Source of the DNA: CAG-791 sp963605745 | Lineage (GTDB): Bacteria; Bacillota; Clostridia; Lachnospirales; Lachnospiraceae | Assembly (NCBI GenBank): GCA_963605745.1 | Contig: CAVCWT010000006.1 | Coordinates: 1-64,000 of the forward strand | Reading direction: 5' to 3' | Length of the DNA: 64,000 nucleotides | Shown here: positions 58,657 through 64,000 of the stretch, piece after piece | Layout: each line of letters opens with the position of its first letter | Position numbering within the stretch: position 1 is the stretch's first letter | Program-made: the position numbers and the translations under genes | Notes under the pieces: model-generated | Told to the model about the DNA's origin: nothing | The model's input: the letters and a program-made list of their open reading frames with translations, nothing else | Databases searched by the model: none

Positions 58657-61341
58657 ATGTCCTATCCCAAGATTGAAGATGTTTCTCCCATGATGCAGGA
58701 GTACCTCCGGACCAAGCAGGAATATCCGGAGTGTCTTTTGTTTTACCGTCTGGGAGATTTTTATGAAATGTTTTTTGACGATGCCGAGATTGCGGCAAGA
58801 GAGCTCGAGCTGACCTTAACCGGCAAGTCCTGCGGCCTTAAAGAGCGTGCCCCCATGTGCGGCATCCCGTTCCATGCGGTGGACATTTATCTGGCAAAGC
58901 TCGTGGAAAAAGGCTACCGCGTTGCCATCTGCGAGCAAGTGGAGGATCCAAAGCTTGCCAAGGGTCTTGTAAAGAGGGAAGTCATTCGCATTGTTACCCC
59001 GGGCACTAAGGTGAGCCCGGAAACCCTCGATGAGCATAAAAATAACTACCTTCTTGCCATTTTCTACGACGCCGCCACCTCCCTTGCGGGCATTGCAGTC
59101 AGTGATATCTCGACCGGTGATTTTCATGCCACCCAGGTGACGGGAACACAGAAGATCCTGGATGAGATTCACAAGTTCATGCCCTCCGAAATTATCTGTA
59201 ATGGGGCGTTCCTTATGAGCGGCATTTCGGTGGAGGATCTTAAAAACCGTCTGTCCATTGCTGTCAATACATTAGATCCGCATTACTACAACGAGACCGA
59301 CTGTCATGAGGTCCTTTTGCGGCATTTTCGAGTCTCGAGCCTTCTGGCTCTTGGCATTGATGACTTAAAGGCTGCAACGCTCGCCTGCGGAGCACTTCTT
59401 CGGTATCTCTATGATACGCAGATGAATGATCTTTCCAACATCACAAGGATCGACGCGTATCTCTCCGGCAAATATATGCTGCTGGATACGGCAACAAGGC
59501 GCAACCTTGAGCTGACAGAAACCCTTCGCGAGAAAAAGGTGCATGGCTCTCTTTTATGGGTGCTGGATAAGACGAAGACTGCCATGGGAGCAAGGCTTCT
59601 GCACCAGTTCCTCGAGCAGCCCTTAATTGACGCCGAGGCGATCGAGGATCGCTTTGACGCCCTGCAGGAGCTCTCGGAGAACAGTGTCGACCGGGACGAG
59701 CTGCGGGAATACCTTTCCCCGATCTATGATCTCGAGCGCCTTTTAACAAAGATCAGCTACGGCAGCGCCAATCCCAGAGACCTTCTGGCCTTTCGCGAGT
59801 CTCTTGCCATGCTGCGTCCCATTCGTCAGGTTCTTAGCGGCATGCAGACCAGGGAGCTGCAAAGGCTCACCGGAGATCTCGGCGAATTCGATGCGCTGGT
59901 GGATCGTCTTAAAGCCGCTCTTGTGGATGAGCCTCCCCTTGCCATGAAGGAGGGCGGCATTATCCGGGACGGCTACAACGAGGACATTGATTCCTTCCGC
60001 AGTGCCAAAACAAACGGCCGGCAGCTCCTTGCACAGATGGAGGAGGAGGTTCGCAGCCAGACCGGCATCAAGAATCTGAAGGTCAAATACAACAATGTCT
60101 TTGGCTATTTCTTTGAGGTGACCAATTCCTTCAAGAATCTGGTTCCGGATTATTTTGAGCGCAAACAAACCCTTGTGGGAAGCGAGCGCTACACGACACC
60201 GGCACTCAAGGAGCTCGAGGCCAGGATTCTCGGTGCCGAGGACAAATTAAACGACCTGGAATATGAAGAGTTTGACAAGCTGCGAAAAGCCATTGCAGAA
60301 CGAGTCGTTGAGATCCAGAAGGCCGCAAAGGCCATCGCTTATCTGGATGTCTATGCCTCCCTTTCTCTGGTTTCCGAGCGATACGGCTATGTGCGGCCGC
60401 ATCTGAACGATAAGGGGATCCTTCGCATCAAGGACGGACGCCACCCTGTGGTCGAACGGATGATGCCGGGAGACTTTGTTGCCAATGACACCTGCCTGGA
60501 CGGCAAAAAAGACTGTATTGCTGTCATTACAGGTCCCAATATGGCCGGCAAATCTACATACATGCGTCAGGTTGCATTGATCACCTTAATGTGCCAGATC
60601 GGCTGCTATGTCCCTGCGGCGTCGGCGGATCTGTGCGTGGTGGATCGTATTTTTACCCGCGTGGGCGCTTCGGATGACCTTGGGAGCGGCCAGTCCACCT
60701 TCATGGTGGAAATGAATGAGGTAGCCAATATCCTGCGCAATGCAACATCGAAATCCCTGCTCATTCTTGATGAAATCGGCAGAGGGACCTCGACCTTTGA
60801 CGGGTTATCGATTGCCTGGGCCGTGGTCGAATACATCGCAAACCGTAAAATTCTGGGGGCCAAAACACTCTTTGCCACCCATTATCATGAGCTGACTGAG
60901 CTCGAAGGCAAGATTTCGAACGTCAGCAATTACTGCGTTGCCGTCCGTGAAAAGGGCGATGATATCGTCTTCCTGCGCAAAATCATCAAGGGCGGGGCAG
61001 ACCGCTCCTACGGCATTCAGGTTGCACGCCTTGCCGGCATTCCGGACATGGTCATCGAACGTGCCAAGGAAATTGCAAGGCAGCTCTCGGACAATGACAT
61101 CACGGAGAAAATTCAGTCCATTGAGGTGAAGGCAGGAGAGAACAGTAAGGCAGGCAAGGTGCCGCATTACGATGATGTGGATCTCAACCAGATGACGCTG
61201 TTCGATACCGTTCAGGAAAATGATGTTCTAAAAGAGCTCGAGGAACTCAACGTCACCAACATGACGCCGATGGAAGCCCTCAATACGCTGTACCGGCTGC
61301 AGTCAGAGCTCAAAAACCGCTGGAGTGCACCGGCGAAGTAG
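58657..61341 (+). CDS. mutS: DNA mismatch repair protein MutS
   Basis: Mismatch sensor ATPase. The 894-residue protein starts with the mismatch-reading domain (FYRLGDFYEMFFDDAE with the Phe-x-Glu motif), the connector and clamp, then the ATPase domain with ITGPNMAGKSTYMRQ, ILDEIGRGTSTFDG and TLFATHYHELTELE. It is full-length and intact. It is flanked on both sides by family S elements and lies in the conserved miaB-mutS-mutL-miaA order. Confidence 0.97.
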   Translation: MSYPKIEDVSPMMQEYLRTKQEYPECLLFYRLGDFYEMFFDDAEIAARELELTLTGKSCGLKERAPMCGIPFHAVDIYLAKLVEKGYRVAICEQVEDPKLAKGLVKREVIRIVTPGTKVSPETLDEHKNNYLLAIFYDAATSLAGIAVSDISTGDFHATQVTGTQKILDEIHKFMPSEIICNGAFLMSGISVEDLKNRLSIAVNTLDPHYYNETDCHEVLLRHFRVSSLLALGIDDLKAATLACGALLRYLYDTQMNDLSNITRIDAYLSGKYMLLDTATRRNLELTETLREKKVHGSLLWVLDKTKTAMGARLLHQFLEQPLIDAEAIEDRFDALQELSENSVDRDELREYLSPIYDLERLLTKISYGSANPRDLLAFRESLAMLRPIRQVLSGMQTRELQRLTGDLGEFDALVDRLKAALVDEPPLAMKEGGIIRDGYNEDIDSFRSAKTNGRQLLAQMEEEVRSQTGIKNLKVKYNNVFGYFFEVTNSFKNLVPDYFERKQTLVGSERYTTPALKELEARILGAEDKLNDLEYEEFDKLRKAIAERVVEIQKAAKAIAYLDVYASLSLVSERYGYVRPHLNDKGILRIKDGRHPVVERMMPGDFVANDTCLDGKKDCIAVITGPNMAGKSTYMRQVALITLMCQIGCYVPAASADLCVVDRIFTRVGASDDLGSGQSTFMVEMNEVANILRNATSKSLLILDEIGRGTSTFDGLSIAWAVVEYIANRKILGAKTLFATHYHELTELEGKISNVSNYCVAVREKGDDIVFLRKIIKGGADRSYGIQVARLAGIPDMVIERAKEIARQLSDNDITEKIQSIEVKAGENSKAGKVPHYDDVDLNQMTLFDTVQENDVLKELEELNVTNMTPMEALNTLYRLQSELKNRWSAPAK

Positions 61342-61368
61342 GATGGCACAATTGCTGTTCATGATCTG

Positions 61369-61518
61369 CCATAGCATGGTGCCGGAGAATGTCCAACCGC
61401 GGGGCCTTTCGATGGCCTCGGTACTTGCGAGTGTCCCTTACGAGCTTAGTACCGCTAGGTCCATCGAACGGAGCCGAGAGGCGTCCCCAAGGTGGACATC
61501 CCCGACGCCATGCTAAGG
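61369..61518 (+). ncRNA. Family S structured element, copy S4
   Basis: Outer stem tagcatgg (61372-61379) / ccatgcta (61508-61515), unrelated in sequence to the other copies. Then atgtcca / tggacat, the arm tttcgatggcctcggtac / gtaccg-ct-aggtccatcgaa with the same internal loop, and gcc-GAGA-ggc. In the arm, T-A of S1 is C-G here. It lies between mutS and mutL, just before the mutL start. Confidence 0.75.
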
Positions 61519-61559
61519 TGGATTTGCAAACAACATGTGGCCACAAGAACGGAGGACCT

Positions 61560-63629
61560 ATGGCAGAAATTCATATACTCAGTTCCGATACCATCAACCG
61601 CATTGCTGCCGGAGAGGTGGTGGAACGTCCGGTGAATGTTGTAAAGGAGCTTTCTGAGAATTCCATCGATGCCGGTGCAACCGCCATCACCATAGAGATT
61701 AAAAATGGCGGCATCGATCTCATCCGTGTCACCGACAATGGCTGCGGCATTGAGCCGGGGCAGATTACCAAAGCCTTTCGGCGCCATGCAACCAGCAAGA
61801 TTTCGGAGGCAGATGACCTTGGCTGTCTGACAAGCCTTGGATTTCGCGGAGAGGCCCTGTCTTCCATTGCTGCAGTTTCCAAGGTTGAGATGATCACAAA
61901 GGCCAGAGAGGAGCTTGTTGGCATTCGGGCGATCAACGATGTGCTAAAGCCCTCTGATCCATCCTCGGATCAACCATCTGCTATGGCTTCCGAGGAGACG
62001 GCACTGGAAATTACCGAGGTCGGTGCCCCCGATGGCACGAGTGTCATTGTGCGTGATCTGTTCTACAACGTTCCGGTACGTCGCAAGTTTTTAAAGACGC
62101 CTCAGACGGAGGCAGGCGCCGTCACCGATCTGGTAGAGCACCTTGCCCTGTCTCACCCGGAGATTTCCTTTCATTACCGGATAAACGGTCAGGAAAAGCT
62201 TCATACCACAGGAAATGGCAATATCAAGGAGCTGATTTACCGCATTTACGGGCGGGAGATGTCGAACTCAGTCATTCCGATCGCCAGGACATCGGAGGAC
62301 GGAGAACTGGCCATCAACGGATTTTTAGGGCGGCCGGAGTTTTCACGCTCCAGCAGGAACTGCGAAATCTTCTTTGTCAACGGCAGAATTCTCAAAAGTG
62401 ATGTTCTCTCCAAAGGTCTTGAGGAGGGGTACCGTACGGACCTCATGCAGCATCGGTTTCCGTTTGCCATTGTGTATCTGAAGCTTGCCGCAGAAAATAC
62501 GGACGTCAACGTCCATCCTTCCAAAATGGAGGTTCGCTTCTCCGATTCCAAACGGATTTATGACTTTGTCAATGAATCGGTGTATCAGACTCTTCATAAA
62601 ATCGAGCTGATCCCGAGGGCCACACTCGATACACAGTCAGAAGAGAACAAGCGCCGCAAGGAAGAAGAGACCGAACGTGCAGCAGCCCAAAAGAGTCAGG
62701 CGCATGTAGAGCCCTTTGAGAGAACGGTTTCTCAAAGCCTGGAAACAATAACGGAAAAGGCATCGCAGAATCACAAGGACCCAAGCGCCGTGCATGCCCC
62801 CGTCACTCGCTATGAGACCGAAGACTTTGTCTTTGTGGACAAAACGACCGGATTCGAGCAGCAGAGCTTCTTTAAGGACGTGGACCTGCCGGATCCGAAA
62901 AAGGCTGCCGAGCAGCAAAAAGAGAAGGAACGCTCCATCCTTGCAGGCGACCTGGAGGCCATGTTCCGTAAAAGCGTGCAGGATGATTATGCAGAGGATC
63001 TCTACGGCAACCGAACGTATCACATTCTCAGCAGTTCCAATATTCCGGAATACAAAATTGTCGGTCAGATTTTTGACACCTATTGGATTCTGTCCTTTAA
63101 AGACAAGATGCTCATGATCGATCAGCATGCCGCACACGAGAAGGTGAATTTTGAGCGGCTGATGTGGCGCCTTGCCAAAGAGCAGCAGGAGCCCGCGCCC
63201 TCGCAGATGCTGGCACCGCCGATCATTCTGAATCTGACCGGAAAGGAAGAAGCGGCCCTGGAACAATATCAGGAATATTTTACCCGCATGGGCTATGAGA
63301 TCGAGTCCTTTGGTGAGAACTCCTATGCCCTTCGCGCCGTTCCGATGGAGCTGTATGCCAATGAGCCGGATGCACTCTTAAAGGAGATTCTGGATGAAAT
63401 TCTGGACTCTAAAATGAGCGGAACCCCTGCTGCCATTTTGTACAAGATTGCCTCCATGTCCTGCAAGGCGGCGATTAAAGGCAATATGCATCAGACACTG
63501 GAGGAGGCAAAGGAGCTGATTGATGAACTCCTCTCGTTAGACAATCCGTACCATTGTCCTCACGGGCGCCCGACCATGATTGTGTTGACGAAACAGGAGA
63601 TTGAGCGCAAATTCAAGAGAATTGTATGA
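61560..63629 (+). CDS. mutL: DNA mismatch repair protein MutL
   Basis: GHKL ATPase that links MutS to strand removal. The 689-residue protein has the N-terminal GHKL motifs (INRIAAGEVVERP, DNGCGIE, TSLGFRGEALSSIAAVS, GTSVIVRDLFYNVPVR). A poorly conserved linker (residues ~360-470) follows, and the C-terminal dimerisation domain includes DQHAAHEKVNFERL and CKAAIKGN. The DQHAAHE-type motif indicates the endonuclease-bearing MutL class found in organisms without MutH. ATG 61560 follows GGAGGA; the frame from 61389 lies in the family S element. miaA starts at its stop. Confidence 0.95.
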   Translation: MAEIHILSSDTINRIAAGEVVERPVNVVKELSENSIDAGATAITIEIKNGGIDLIRVTDNGCGIEPGQITKAFRRHATSKISEADDLGCLTSLGFRGEALSSIAAVSKVEMITKAREELVGIRAINDVLKPSDPSSDQPSAMASEETALEITEVGAPDGTSVIVRDLFYNVPVRRKFLKTPQTEAGAVTDLVEHLALSHPEISFHYRINGQEKLHTTGNGNIKELIYRIYGREMSNSVIPIARTSEDGELAINGFLGRPEFSRSSRNCEIFFVNGRILKSDVLSKGLEEGYRTDLMQHRFPFAIVYLKLAAENTDVNVHPSKMEVRFSDSKRIYDFVNESVYQTLHKIELIPRATLDTQSEENKRRKEEETERAAAQKSQAHVEPFERTVSQSLETITEKASQNHKDPSAVHAPVTRYETEDFVFVDKTTGFEQQSFFKDVDLPDPKKAAEQQKEKERSILAGDLEAMFRKSVQDDYAEDLYGNRTYHILSSSNIPEYKIVGQIFDTYWILSFKDKMLMIDQHAAHEKVNFERLMWRLAKEQQEPAPSQMLAPPIILNLTGKEEAALEQYQEYFTRMGYEIESFGENSYALRAVPMELYANEPDALLKEILDEILDSKMSGTPAAILYKIASMSCKAAIKGNMHQTLEEAKELIDELLSLDNPYHCPHGRPTMIVLTKQEIERKFKRIV

Positions 63630-64000
63630 TGAATAAACTGATTATCATCGCAGGCCCTACCGCAAGCGGCAAGAGCGCGGCTGCCGTCAGCCTTGCCAAG
63701 CGAATAAACGGCAGCATTCTTTCCGCGGATTCCATGCAGGTTTACCGCGGCATGGACATTGGTTCAGCGAAGGTGACGCCGGAGGAAATGCAGGGAATCC
63801 CGCACGAGCTCATTGATATTCTGGATCCGACACAGGAGTGGAATGTTGTGCGTTTTCAAAAGGAAGCCAAGGCAGCCATCCAGAGGATCCATGAGAGCGG
63901 CCGCATTCCGATTGTGGCCGGGGGAACGGGTTTTTACATTCAGGCGCTTTTGTATGACATTGATTTTACAGCGACCAATGAGGATACCGGCTTTCGAAAA
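63626..64000 (+). CDS. miaA: tRNA dimethylallyltransferase MiaA, N-terminal part (cut by window end)
   Basis: The gene runs off the window, and only the first ~125 residues are visible. They read MNKLIIIAGPTASGKSAAAV (P-loop), then ILSADSMQVYRGMDIGSAK (the substrate-binding DSMQVYR family motif), PHELIDILDP and VAGGTGFYIQALLYDIDF. MiaA adds the dimethylallyl group to A37, making the substrate for MiaB. Two ATGs overlap the mutL stop (63626 and 63629); either could start translation. Confidence 0.93.
   Translation, partial: MMNKLIIIAGPTASGKSAAAVSLAKRINGSILSADSMQVYRGMDIGSAKVTPEEMQGIPHELIDILDPTQEWNVVRFQKEAKAAIQRIHESGRIPIVAGGTGFYIQALLYDIDFTATNEDTGFRK

Noticed and set aside
1..64000. CRISPR arrays, prophage, integrases, insertion sequences
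   Set aside because: No spaced direct repeats of suitable size, no transposase, integrase or phage structural gene was found.

Overview
This 64 kb window looks like chromosomal core sequence from an anaerobic Firmicute, most likely a Clostridia/Lachnospiraceae gut-type bacterium. The reasons are mid-range GC, strong purine-rich ribosome binding sites, an NfnAB-type electron-bifurcating transhydrogenase pair, a bacillithiol-free housekeeping set, and the clostridial order miaB-mutS-mutL-miaA at the right edge. The genus call is inference; there is no 16S rRNA. Almost all genes lie on the + strand; the exceptions are a NUDIX-MATE pair and a D-2-hydroxyacid dehydrogenase between 44.9 and 48.1 kb. 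No prophage, transposase, CRISPR array or plasmid gene was found.

Layout. 0-5 kb: folD, a membrane zinc-ribbon/TPR protein, nfnA and nfnB. 5-11 kb: phoH, ybeY, a SpoVB/MurJ-like flippase, and two FAD enzymes (HI0933-like and COG2509-like). 11-15 kb: proB, 5-formyl-THF cyclo-ligase, larE, larB (no larC) and a histidine phosphatase. 15-20 kb: a beta-propeller lactonase-like protein, aroC, tgt, yajC, leuB. 21-29 kb: ilvD, ilvB, an L,D-transpeptidase, serC, serA, a DUF1015 protein. 29-35 kb: tRNA-Thr(CGT) with a clear promoter and terminator, argH, asd, topB, a left-handed beta-helix protein. 35-42 kb: a membrane MutS-like ATPase, rnhA, dut, a glycosyltransferase with a MarR-like tail, a GH31 glycosidase with tandem terminators. 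42-48 kb: a hybrid sensor kinase, MATE, NUDIX, a 28-residue hydrophobic peptide, a D-2-hydroxyacid dehydrogenase. 48-56 kb: gltX, a UvrD-like helicase, a GH13-like protein without catalytic residues, DUF5662, a putative ExQ nuclease. 55-64 kb: pepT, miaB, mutS, mutL and the start of miaA.

The most unusual content is between the genes, where three dispersed repeat families occur. Family S (18958, 49889, 58475, 61369) is a 150-170 nt structured element. Its outer stem differs completely in sequence between copies yet stays paired. Its core has a long arm with compensatory changes and a side hairpin capped by a GNRA tetraloop (GAGA, GCGA, GAGA) whose 3-bp stem covaries (GCT/AGC, ACT/AGT, GCC/GGC). 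That is the signature of an RNA-level structure, and I do not recognise it as a named family. Family T (seven copies plus one doubtful) has inverted ends tatctgtttagcacct / aggtgctaaacagata. Its full-length copies fold as a three-arm cloverleaf; short copies are single hairpins. Copies occur in both orientations, supply the stop codons of two genes and carry the probable ribosome binding site of larE. Family P is a 32-nt hairpin built on GTACAGCGATTTT, found whole twice and as halves at the ends of genes; one copy appears split around a family T copy. The sequence comparisons are direct; function is inference.
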